Assembly: GCF_932526225.1 (NCBI RefSeq)
Contig: NC_064035.1
Coordinates: forward strand, 11,333,296 to 11,397,295
Direction of reading: 5' to 3'
Length of the DNA: 64,000 bases
From: Nematostella vectensis
Lineage: Eukaryota > Cnidaria > Anthozoa > Actiniaria > Edwardsiidae
Both the position numbers and the translations under genes were made by a program. Below the pieces are notes generated by a model. The model had not been told where the DNA came from. It worked only from the letters and a program-made list of their open reading frames with translations, and made no database searches. Positions within the stretch are counted from its first letter, which is position 1; every line of letters starts with the position of its first letter. Of the stretch, positions 23,701 through 34,029 are shown piece after piece.

Positions 23701-26700
23701 GACCTATCCATAGCAGGGCCATAGCAGGGGGTGGGGCCTTGGGGGCACATGCCCCCCCCAATATTTTCGAAAAGTTTTAAGTACATAACCAGTAGGGGCA
23801 TGGCTGTGCCCCCCAATAATTTCTTAATGTGCCCCTTCAATATTTTGAGGCCTGCTATGGCAATGATAGCTGCTTATTTTTTGTAGGTACTGTTGTCAGT
23901 AATTATGTGCCCCTGGACAAGAAAGCTTTTATTCTGACTCCAACTGTAAGTTCATTGGGTTTGTTGTGGTTCATACAGTAAGACAATGTATTTGTGTCAC
24001 TGAAAGTGATTCGACCAAAGCAGCCATCCTTAGTGAGTTGTTGACAACCTCTAAAACTGTCAAACTAGTATTAATGGTATGTCAAAAATTATTTGTTAGG
24101 GTATAAAGCAGAGATGGAATGCTTTTAAAATGAGTTTGTGGACAGTCTACAGGTGTGTATTTTATCCAGATAAGGTAGACATATTCCTCTGTCTGTCTGT
24201 CCACACGTCCATCTGTCTTTTTGTCTGTCTGCCCCTCTTTCTTTCTATACATCTTTCTGTTTTCCTAAGTTATAACCTCCATTTAAAGGAAGTAGGTGGG
24301 AAGCAGAGCACAAAGAAATGGCTAGCTGTTTTTACCTTTCGAATGTAAGCCAATGAAGAAAAAAAACATTAGGTAACCCTAGCTAGGTGGGTATTCCCTT
24401 AAATTGGGCACATACTGGACCCCATTTGTTTTCCTTGTTTATTGTTCTTTCACTTTGAATTATTTGTAGCTGGACACTTTTTAAAAAGTGACCAGCTAAG
24501 AGTTTTTTAACTTTATATTTTTTTACAAAAATTATCTTCTGTGACTTTCAGTCTGGCTTTTGTTAGACGATACTGCAAGCCATTTAAGCTCAGGGAGTTT
24601 GCCAAAGATGCTCAAAATCTATTCATTCAAGTAAACAAAGCCCTGGAAGAGTAAGTAATTAATGGTGCATGTTATGAAGTTGTGTCAATCAGAGCTAATA
24701 TTTGAACATGCCAACTGGTTAAATTTCTAAAAAAACTATGTATTGGCAGCCACTGTCTGTGTGCTTCACTCTAGAATGCGGAACTATATCTAAACCTGTT
24801 ACAGCAATGTTTTAGTTAATGTTTCACATTGATTTGACAGTGATGAGTTTTATCAGGCTGCATTTTCTTCAGTGATCTTCAGTGATTATCTTCAGTGATC
24901 ATGCATTTTCTTCAGAGATCATCCATCAGAATTTCATCCAATATTTATTTATCGATTCAATTTATCCAAAATTGCGAAGACAACTTAAACAGTGAGAAAT
25001 GAAAATGGGTAAAAGTTTGGTAGAAAAATAATTATTCAGAACATTAAAGATTTTTAGAAAAAAAGGCCGAACTTTGTGAAAATATGCTCAAAGATGTGTT
25101 GGCTTATTCAATCAATGTTCATACAATCAATATTCAATCAATACTCATACAAAGACATGATTTTTTCGGAAAAAAACAAATTTTTAGATATACACGATAT
25201 TCCAAAAGAAAGCAAATTTTGACATAATTAGTTACCTATTTTGATGATTTATTAGTTATAGATCATTCTCAGATAACCTGAATAAAGGTGCAAAATTCAG
25301 TGATTATGACAAGACTGCCCATTTAAAAAATATTTGTTTAGATAAACCTCTGTGACATAAGGAACACTCTAGAGAATAAGGAGTGGTACGTTTCCAAATA
25401 CAGTATATCTGTTTATCGCGTCCATGCAAACGCTTTAAATTGACCAACTTGTAGCCTCAAGGCTAAAGGCGAAATTACGCCAAATGTGAGCGTGGAAACC
25501 CAGATTTAGAAGGTAATATGACTTCCGCCCCTGCTGAATAAACCCTTGGCAATTCAACAAATCACACATAAAGAGCTCTATATTCTGCAATTTTTACGTG
25601 CATAACCCTTATTGTCTTAAATCGAGAAAGGGGTGGATTTTAACAGTGCCTATATCCACCTTAACGATGACGTTGTCTTTTTATTGATAGTAAGAACAAG
25701 CGGAAGCTGGAAGAGCTTGCAACCGGATCTGTTTATCACGTAAGATCTTTATTTTAGTTCACTTTTCGCCAAATACAAATAATTGAAAGGTGTTTGGTTG
25801 GTGTGAGTTCTTCTGTTAGTTTTCTGTTAGATATCGTGAGGAGAATCTGATCCCGCCTTTTATTACCCTAGTTTCTTCAAGAGAAATAAGTCCTTCCTAC
25901 TGCAATTAGCTTACCCAAATTGAGCAATAGATCACGCTTTCATTGTGATATAAGCTGGAAAATTGAAATTGGTCCAGTTTCAATTCCCTCCTCCCCTTCC
26001 ACAAATAACCGACTTATCGCATAAATTAGTGTACTGATGATCCGCCCGATTAAAAAGCGATTGAGGCGATCCGGAGTTAGTCGCGATGGAGGCGATCCTG
26101 TGGTCGAATTTTAGCAACCATCTCGTTTTTTCAAATCTCCTATGAATATTTCTTGAGTCTAAACATACCTACCTCACAGCGTTTATATCTCCCATAGCCC
26201 TAGTCCCTTGATCTTTAGGGCGTCAAAAATAATCACCACCTTTAAATAAACGACCTCTCGTTCTCCAAAAGATATGAATGGTCGTAGGTCTTTAAGGGCG
26301 ACTCGGATTTCAATTTTGATTTTATTACGATACGATATCGTATTATCGTATTGATTTTTATCGTTACACTTGTCATTTTTTAACTGTCCTTTGGTTTGGT
26401 CTCCAGAACAAGTGTGCCGTGTATTTAGTAGCAAGCCCTAATCTTCCGTGTGTTTACGCTAGTAAACTCAATAAAATGCTTAATAAAATGCTCACACAAG
26501 TCCAACCCTTAGTTTGATCTATTGTTTAGTTTACTAGTGTTTTACGGCTCTGCCTTTGCTGTTCAGGCGTATCATTTTGCTGCACCTTTCCTCTGGTTTC
26601 AGGCGTTGAGAAAAGAGTTCTTCCCGCCCAGTAAACAGCTCCACTGGCGCTACGTTAAGGAGCTTGAGAGACCACGCGTGGTGCACGCCCGAGTCATACC

Positions 26701-29700
26701 CGTCGACTCCAAAGAAAACCTATTCGCGCAGGTCACAGTTAAGATGAACTCCGAGCAGGTACGGTTCCTTGTAAACTGAAGAATAGGGATCGTAATTTTA
26801 TTTGATTTGTTTATTAAATGCATTGCTTTCATGTGGTATTAACCTTGGGAGTTTTTGAAAGAGCAAATACAAAGGATACATATCCGTGCAAGATTAGCGC
26901 ATGGTTAGTCTTTTTCCCTCGCGGAAGATAATTGCTATCAAATTGATTGATCAAGAGATCAGAATGTGTAATCGCATTCGCAAATGGTCTTAAAAGGATT
27001 TTAAGAGATTTGCTGTGATAATCAATGTGAGATGCCCTCTTGCCTTTATTCTTATCTTAAGTATATTGCTTCTCTGCTTTAATCGAACTCTAGGGAAACC
27101 TGATTCTGGTAACCAGCGGCTCTTGTGATAACACATTACACAGATTCAGCAAGGTGAATAATCAATTGATCGAAAACTATGGCGTTGATTTTTTAAATAA
27201 GCAAACTTGCACGAGGTTGTGTTAGCTCTTTATTGTTGCTCAACAAGAGAATCTCCCTGATAGGCATCAAGGCTCTACCGTCCGTTTGACAATGGATTCT
27301 TTAGAGCTATGTAATGGGCTTGCTGATAAAAGGACCTAAGCATAATTGTTGAGTGAGTGGCCCCTGGATGGATGTTCTCGTGAAGAGCTGAAGTGATCTA
27401 AACCTTTCTGTTCCAATGATAAGTAGTACTTACGGTCGAATTTCAGCTGCTCTATCATTTTGTGTGTACACCCGTGCGTGCTACTATACATAATTTACGA
27501 AATATTGAGGTTAAACCCTGTTTAATTTTGCGTACGCATTACTAGATAGGACTAATCCAAAGATTACAATGTTTTTCTTTTCTTATGACTAATAACTGAA
27601 TATGATTCACTATTTTAAATCAGACAAAACTAAATCGATCATTTCTCAACTAACATTTCACGCCTCCATGATTTCCCTATTAAGGCTATTAGCCAACTGC
27701 GCAGATCAGCTGTTTCAGAATCACAGTTTTGTCGGTGTTTGACCTCGTATACGCTAGGGATACGATAGGTATACGTCTATGTACTTTTTAATAAGTTTTG
27801 GGCACCTTTGTAGAACTACTAGCCTCTCAGCCACTAAAATGTGCCTTTTTTAAAGGCACACCTGTACGGATACGTCCTTGCTTGTTACGTCCTCATTGCT
27901 AGTTTCTGTCGTCCATTTCAATCTCCTGCGTGTTTTCGATTTGCACATTTCCCTCGACTGCTGGAAAGCACATCAATCTGAGTCCATTCCTGAAATCCTT
28001 TAGAAAGGTAAAGTAGATAAGAGGGCTGCACGCTGGATTCATGTAGACAAAAAAGTTCAGGGCGAACGAGATTGGCTGTATCGTTTCTGCCATACACGGG
28101 TCTTCAAAAACGTCAGCGTATCCCCCCATTATAAGCATATAAACGAGGCGCTGAGGGCTCCATAGGAGCACGTAAAAGAGCACAGAACAGAGCACCATCG
28201 CCACGGCATTCTTGACCCGTCTCTCGCGGTTGCGGCGTTGTGTGGCGGGGAGTGTGCTTGCGACACGGGCTTGGCGAAGACGGCGTAGGATGAAGAGGTT
28301 AACGACTAGTAGGGTGATGAGGAGAGCGACTGAAAGGACCACGATAAACAGAGCGTACCGCTGTACCACGGGGTTAAAATTCTCGATCCCACAAATGGTC
28401 TGATTGTTCACTACCTTGGTGTACGGGAAGACCAGGTAGAAGGCGCTCAGCCCGCATGGCACCATCCAGGCAGCGACCAGGAGGATGCAGCGCACTTGTT
28501 TGGTCATAGGCACCACGCCCGTGGGGTTTGTCACCACGCGGTATCGCTCAATCGAGATTAGGAGCAGGGTAAGCAGCGAGACAAGGTGTGCCATGTTTGG
28601 TAGAAACACCTCGATCTTGCAGGTGATATCACCCAGGATTCCCGTCAGTAACCATTCACGGGTGCCTTGGATGATGTCTTTCAACCACACACTTAACCCC
28701 GAGATGATCACCAGCGAATCCGCGACGGCCATGTTTGCGATGAAGATATTCACGTTGCGCCGCATTTCTTTCTTCTTGCACACCAGCAGGACGATGGTCG
28801 CGTTCCCGACGAGTGCAATGCACATGAGCAGTGAACACGCCGTGATTTGACCGATGCGACCTGCTCTAGTGTCTCCTGGGGCGATGGCGCACGTTGCCGT
28901 TACGTTTCCCGCCGTGTTGTTACTCACTGTTCCGTTCATCGTTGTCTCGAAACCCGCTGTGAATCCTCCGGTGTGAGTTACAAACTGCTCGTTACCAGCG
29001 CGCCTGAAGTCGCTTTAAAGCTCTACGTAATCTATAATGCAGACATCTGGCTTAGAGATATAGTGCTATTGAATCTTATTAAGTCAAGGACTTTAATAAC
29101 GCGTACTTTGCCGTTGGGTTTTTGCGCGTAGTGCACGCGAGAACTAATTTGACCCAGGCATCCAGGGACTGAGGAGTGGACTGTAATTCAAAGCTTGGCA
29201 ATATTTTTTAATTAACCGTGTGTAGTACTAAGAATGATTTATTGGCCATCTGATGTTTGTGGTTTCGGGTGACGCACGCGTGTCGCTGAGGTTAATTATC
29301 AGCTTACAAGTTTTACTTAGCTCTAAGCACCTTTGTTCTTCGCCATTTTAAAAACCGTTTTATTTTAGTATTCATGCTTAATTCCATTTTCCATCAAACT
29401 TAAAGCCCGGAATGAAGGGTTTCTTATCAGTTTAAGCCCATGGTGAAATTCATGTATGCACACGACCTTCTATGTTGTCATTTTCATATTTTTTTTTCTC
29501 TGTTTTGTGAAACATTCGAATAAGTTATTATTATAGGTAATTAGTTCGTGTTGTACCTTTTCATATTGAAAATTTTTATTACATTTTTTTTCTGCGCTGA
29601 CAGCCTTTGCTGGCTATAGTATTAATAATCAGATAAAGGATTACGCTGTATTTGTACGGAAGCAGCTTTTGTATTACTTAGCGCTGAAACCTACCTACCG

Positions 29701-32195
29701 CTTAACGTAGAACGCCTATATTAAACTGTTATAAAATGTACTTGTTATGTTCTTACATATCAACCTATAATTTGAATCTTGCATAAAGCGCCGGTATCGT
29801 GTGCCTATATCACAAGTAATGTGGTATACCTCACATCCGTAAATGCTAACATTAATCGCTTAGTCGCTGTCATGCTGACTCCGGTCTATATAGGGCATGT
29901 CCTGTGATATCCTAAATATGTCCTGTGATATCCAAATGATCATTTTTATCCAAATTTCTTAAACAATTCTTAAAAGTGGCATTATTGATATTTTAGCTGT
30001 TGAGCTCATTAATTCTGAAGTTTGCCATATTGAAATATGTAAAAAGTTTTTTGTGTGCTCACGTGAATCGCAATCGTTCGATGATTCATTGCCTCTAGCG
30101 CCTGGCCTGCTTTTTGTGACTCGTTTTCCTGGGAGTAATAAAAAGTTTCCGGGGAAGAGTTTGCTGCTCTGTACATTCGCCAATTTTGCTAGAGGTGTAG
30201 GTAATATACATGTATGCAAAGTAAAGTGTTTAGGAAGAACGTCAGGCGGGTATAATGCCGTGGGCGCGACACCCCTCCCCCTCATCCGTGCCCGCCGCAC
30301 CCCTTTAGTGAATCCTAGCTACGCGCTTGAACTGGACATTTTTATCTCTCTTAAGGACCTATAGCTCGTTATATATAAAACTCGGGAACCTCACAAGAAC
30401 AAGCGACTTGATTTGACAATTATACCATACGAATTAACAATACCACGGCGGAGAGTGGCTTTCAAAATATCTAACTCGAGCCTTCGGCTGTCGGTAGATA
30501 TTTCGCCACTATACACCTCAATGGAATGTATAATTGTTACTTATATCACGATTACCGGGATCCACAAATTCGGCGATTTGGGGGTAATCTCGCAAACCAA
30601 CTTAACAATCGATTTGTTTGATGTTTAGTCCAGCGATCTCTGGCGCGACAGAGAGAACACGCAAGCTTTTAATTTGTTAAGACTTGGTGTCCTTGTACCC
30701 ATAAGGTTCAGATGAATAAGCTGAACGTGCAGATTTTGTCTATGACGAAAACAGTAGCGTTGAAAGTAAATGTGGATAATAAAAAGATGCGAGCGCTCGC
30801 CGCATTAAAACGGAGACGGAAAAATTTAAGGCATGCGCAAGAGCTTGTATGCGTGCAAATTAATGTAGAAAGAGGCAAGCGAAGAAGAAAGAAAAATAAA
30901 CCGTCCGTTTGTCTCCCGCTCTGCACCTTTCTCCGCTTTCTTCTCCCTGATTAACAGACGCGGCTAGCATCTTACGACTCCGCTTTTTTTTGTTACTGTA
31001 ATAGGCCTTTAATCGCGCTTTCAACAGTTTTGCTTGGTATTTATTTTCCCTCGCTTAAATCCCCCAGAAACAGCCTTACGCAGCATGCTACGGTAACCGA
31101 GGTGCTTTTAAGGGCCTATGGTGTTATCTCGTTGCCACAAAACACCGTTGTTACAAAAAGGAATAGCGCTAGATTTGATTAAATAAACTATAATCGTCGC
31201 GCGCCCTCCAACTTGATTCCGTGGCCCGGTGGTTAGCACCTTTGACTTATAAGCAAGCGCTCCAGGTTAAATCCCTGGTCTTTTTTTATTTTTTTTTATT
31301 TTATTTTCTAACTTTTTTTTTCTTTTCCCCCAAAAAATTAATATAAACTTTCGACATTTTTTAGAAGAAAATGCATTTTTATATGTTTTTTAGAGAATAA
31401 AAATAGATAGCGAAAAAACAAGATGGCGGCCATTTCCGCGCGAGAAAAACACGTTAATTTCGAACATTTTGCAACAATTATGCCATTTTTTCACTCAAAC
31501 CATTGATATTACCATTCCTAACAACTTAGCGCATGGAATTTTTGATTTTTGAAGAAATGAAAAAGTTATTACCAAATATGTGGTTTTCGAAGAACATAAA
31601 AATTCGCCATTTCTCGCGGTATCAAATTTTCGCAAATCAGATGCGTGAAGTTTTAGAAAATAGTGATGTTAAAGTATTTCTGCAAAAAAATATGATATTA
31701 GATTTGAACAGTAGCTTCCAAATAACAGAATCTTTTATAAAACTAACAAATTGCCCAAGCCACGGACTCAAATGATAGTACCATAGGCCCTTAAAGCTCC
31801 ATCTTTTATTGCCAGACAAAGCAAAATACCCACGTGTTTTATTTTTAGTTGAATGCACATTGAACACCATGTTTGAGGATCCAGGTCACTAGACCTTTGG
31901 GAGCGCCTGCAAAGTACGCTGGATCCTAGAGCATGATTGAACACTGCAATAACCAGAGTTCTCACACGTTTGTCTTCGTGTCTAGGTAATGGCGGTCAAG
32001 GATCAGCACGGGCGTCACATCAAAGGAAGCGGTAAGACAGTAAAGAAAGTCACAGACTACGTAGTCTTTGAGAGGCATCTTCCGAATGAGTTTGGGCGCT
32101 GGAGAGTGGCGGGAAAAGTGTTCCAGCCTTTACAGCAATCGCCTGCGGTAGCGCAGTCAAGCGGTAATATGCCATCTGCGCAGCCGTCATCTTGA
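17790..32195 (+). CDS. MRPL45: MRPL45 (mL45), mitochondrial large ribosomal subunit protein, Tim44-like
   Basis: Eight exons with consistent phases give 301 aa; human MRPL45 has 306. Exons: 17790-17840, 23399-23627, 23887-23945, 24100-24152, 24552-24650, 25691-25739, 26603-26758, 31986-32195. Exon 4 (53 nt) was found because it alone restores the frame between exons 3 and 5. mL45 sits near the exit tunnel of the mitoribosome and helps anchor it to the inner membrane through a Tim44-like fold. The first exon (MAATCLLRRANTCAKFQ) is a typical mitochondrial presequence: Arg-rich, no acidic residues. The Tim44-like part runs from about VRRYCKPFKLREFAKDAQ through LHWRYVKELERPRVVHARVI and AQVTVKMNSEQ to DYVVFERHLPNEFGRWRVAG, the family's best conserved block. 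The gene is head to head with NDUFA4. Intron 1 carries a TIR element and a minisatellite, intron 2 a MITE, intron 7 a GPCR gene on the other strand. Confidence 0.95.
18471..20385. mobile_element. 1.9-kb non-autonomous DNA transposon with TA duplication
   Basis: Near-perfect terminal inverted repeats of about 36 bp: TACAGTACAGGTCTAGAGTA at 18471, and its complement ending at 20385. The outer TA on each side fits a TA target duplication (Tc1/mariner-like). Subterminal CTCGAG/CGAGTG clusters lie at both ends. No transposase frame is visible in 1915 bp. Confidence 0.75.
20903..23235. repeat. Minisatellite, about 42 tandem copies of a 55-bp unit
   Basis: The unit contains GGCAGACTGTTTGTATATCC, CAGGCACTACCACTAGAAGG and GCAGGGTATTTAATT. 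Copies vary mainly at one site (TATTTAATT, TATAAAATT, TATCTAATT, TATTAAATT) and in CTGTTTG/CCATTTG. A rarer variant, TTTCCGTATTTCCCAAGGC, occurs near 21091, 21864 and 23187. Copies abut with no unique spacers. It lies in MRPL45 intron 1. Confidence 0.97.
23708..23861. mobile_element. Short MITE in MRPL45 intron 2
   Basis: It starts with CCATAGCAGG, repeated once directly, and ends with the complement CCTGCTATGG. The interior is rich in G and C runs (GGGGGCACATGCCCCCCCC). About 154 bp, no coding capacity. Confidence 0.6.
27899..28939 (-). CDS. Rhodopsin-family (class A) G protein-coupled receptor, orphan
   Basis: An intronless frame of 346 aa lying antisense inside MRPL45 intron 7. Seven hydrophobic segments are spaced as in class A receptors. 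Key positions: N46 in TM1 (LVGNATIV); D74 in TM2 (NMAVADSL); C107 at the top of TM3 paired with C183 in the second extracellular loop; E131-R132-Y133 (ERY variant of DRY) at the end of TM3; W260-S-P262 in TM6; and S305-P-L-I-Y309, an NPxxY variant, in TM7. The extracellular N-terminus has glycosylation sequons at N2, N7 or N8, and N12. C324 in the tail is a possible palmitoylation site. Intracellular loop 3 is basic (QRRNRERRVKNA). The overall look is that of peptide- or amine-like cnidarian receptors; no aspartate at the aminergic TM3 position is evident. Ligand unknown. Confidence 0.93.
   Translation of the reverse strand: MNGTVSNNTAGNVTATCAIAPGDTRAGRIGQITACSLLMCIALVGNATIVLLVCKKKEMRRNVNIFIANMAVADSLVIISGLSVWLKDIIQGTREWLLTGILGDITCKIEVFLPNMAHLVSLLTLLLISIERYRVVTNPTGVVPMTKQVRCILLVAAWMVPCGLSAFYLVFPYTKVVNNQTICGIENFNPVVQRYALFIVVLSVALLITLLVVNLFILRRLRQARVASTLPATQRRNRERRVKNAVAMVLCSVLFYVLLWSPQRLVYMLIMGGYADVFEDPCMAETIQPISFALNFFVYMNPACSPLIYFTFLKDFRNGLRLMCFPAVEGNVQIENTQEIEMDDRN
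31108..31794. mobile_element. TTAA-flanked non-autonomous element carrying a tRNA-like unit
   Basis: The ends are inverted: TTAAGGGCCTATGGTGTTAT on the left, and ACCATAGGCCCTTAA on the right. TTAA at both extremes fits a TTAA target duplication. The 687-bp interior includes a tRNA-like sequence with a T-run (31208-31287) and a short AT-rich open frame (31533-31775) that shows no recognised domain. It lies in MRPL45 intron 7. Confidence 0.65.
31213..31287 (+). other. tRNA-like Pol III unit (tRNA relic or SINE head)
   Basis: A-box-like TGGCCCGGTGG (31222-31232) and B-box-like GGTTAAATCCC (31265-31275) have tRNA spacing. CCAGG/CCTGG forms a perfect 5-bp T-stem around a 7-nt loop, and a run of T follows at 31281 as a Pol III terminator. 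The anticodon region CTTATAAG resembles tRNA-Ile(UAU). The anticodon stem is imperfect and no good acceptor stem is visible, so this is unlikely to be a working tRNA gene. Confidence 0.5.
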
Positions 32196-33764
32196 ATTAT
32201 ACTCATGCTTGGATTTGAGGTTGTGGAAGCATTTTAAAAGAAATCCCTTAAAACTGCCTTGAGGCTTCCAACTTCCCTTCCCCGACGACATGTACACCTA
32301 TTTCAAAGGAGGTTGCACTTGGAGCACCCGTTTTCTCATCCTAAATGGAACAAATCCGCGTTTATGCGCCTCTAAACATTCAAGTTGAGTAAACCACCAC
32401 GAGCAAACACGAGGGGTGTGTCCAGCCATCTGCACGTTATCCACGAACCTCTGCGGGCTGCAACACATGAATACTCCAGTAAAACCGTTTTTGACAATAG
32501 GTGTATACGCAGCATGATATGTATGGTTGTTTCAGACAAGGCAAAGAGCAATTCAGTAGCGTGGTTTATCACTGCTTTGCAATGTAGCAATATTGGCCCT
32601 TCCAGGGAGCCGGGGCTTGATAATGAAGCAATACACTAACTACAAGTTAGTGTTAGTTTACTAAGGAGTTGTATACAGAGAAAAAATATAATAGAAAAAA
32701 ATAATTTTTAAAAAGATTTGTCTTGGTTATAGTGCGCTAGGATACGAATTAACCATAACACATAATACAAAAAACCACACAGAAAACGAAACACCAAACA
32801 TGACAAAGTCGCCGAGTCGAAAATCAGTGTTTTGGTCTTTTGTACTTTGTTTTAAAATGAAGTGATAATACTGGAAGCCATCGACATTGCGACATAATGA
32901 CTTTTAACATGCCTAATGCTTCTTTCTTTGATAAAGGGAATCATCGATATATTTGTTCCATCCACCGGGCGAACTAAAGAGAAATTGATATAACCATAGA
33001 AATTAGAAGTATAGAAGTTTAGAGTGATGCATATCGTTGTTTTGACTGAAATGGAACCGCATATAGAGGACGTATTCATAAACATTATTAGTGAACACTT
33101 TTCTACATTCTCTTTTGGTCATAAACGTTATTAGTGAACATTTCTCTACACGCGCGCATAAGCTTAGCAGTGCCTATTCTCGTCCTCTACGCCCCCTGTC
33201 AGAGATTTCATGGTTTCTAACTGCAAGGTGCAATGATAGAGACTATATTTTGAAGATAGACGCTTGGATGCGATCTTAAGCAGGGTCTGAGTATCAGCTT
33301 CAGGCTCTATAAGAAAAGATAACGATAAAGATAAGTTTGATTATTGCAAGCCATAAGGTACCCGCCTACGCAGCCGCTTCTAGTTTCGGGCTCCCTGTGC
33401 GCCAAACGGAACAGTCGAACTAATAAGAACACCTTTGGGAACCTTATAGGACTGTCCTCCTTAACGGGCCGTATATCGATATTTGGCGGGTAAAGATTGT
33501 AGTTCCAGAAAACAGTCATACTCCACTTGCTATCCAATAGAAAGAATTGAAAATCCCGGGTCAATGTCCGTTGGGGGATTTTTGGGAATCCATGGGGATC
33601 ATTTTCTAGGTCCCGCACAGATCTCTTTTTGAATCGCGCAACATACATGATGCTTTTTTTATCCCTAAAGAGGAGTGCCCTTAGAGCGGGGTGTTACAGT
33701 TGGTTTTCTTCCTAGAGTTTACATGAATAGTTGATGACTATTCATAATAATATATGGCTGGGAC

Positions 33765-33857
<93 letters not shown>

Positions 33858-34029
33858 CAAAAAATTAGAAAATTTGGGATTCTTGTTGCATATAAACATA
33901 ACAAAAAGAAACTCTACCTTTGCTTGTCCTTTTGATTAGCTGTCCCTGGCGGGCTAGAATACCATCTGTTCACTTATTCCCTGATTCTATTCTGTTGCCT
34001 TCTAACTTTGCATGATATCCATTACTTAC
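32196..34029. other. Intergenic region between convergent MRPL45 and ZnT
   Basis: This should hold both 3' UTRs and the missing last ZnT exon, which I could not identify. A weak candidate is a minus-strand stretch after an acceptor-like CTAG near 33951, reading in phase 1. It lacks the conserved C-terminal ZnT motif. A direct repeat (CATAAACATTATTAGTGAAC / CATAAACGTTATTAGTGAAC) lies near 33079-33142. Confidence 0.5.
33767..33853. repeat. (AT)n microsatellite
   Basis: About 86 bp of uninterrupted AT dinucleotides. The Tyr/Ile repeat frame across it is not a gene. Confidence 0.98.

Noticed and set aside
28485..29131. Plus-strand open frames over and beside the GPCR
   Set aside because: They are opposite-strand shadows of the receptor gene without coding signals of their own.
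29959..30364. Overlapping open frames on both strands
   Set aside because: Composition is not protein-like, there is no splice context, and they lie in an MRPL45 intron.
30712..30954. Lys/Arg-rich 80-codon frame
   Set aside because: Short, low-complexity, with no conserved motif or splice signals; most likely chance.
31213..31287. Functional tRNA-Ile gene
   Set aside because: Boxes and T-stem are present but the acceptor stem is absent and the anticodon stem imperfect.
33307..33648. 113-codon minus-strand frame near the ZnT 3' side
   Set aside because: Does not match the expected ZnT C-terminus and has no acceptor in the right phase.
33754..33939. Tyr/Ile repeat open frame
   Set aside because: Product of the (AT)n microsatellite.
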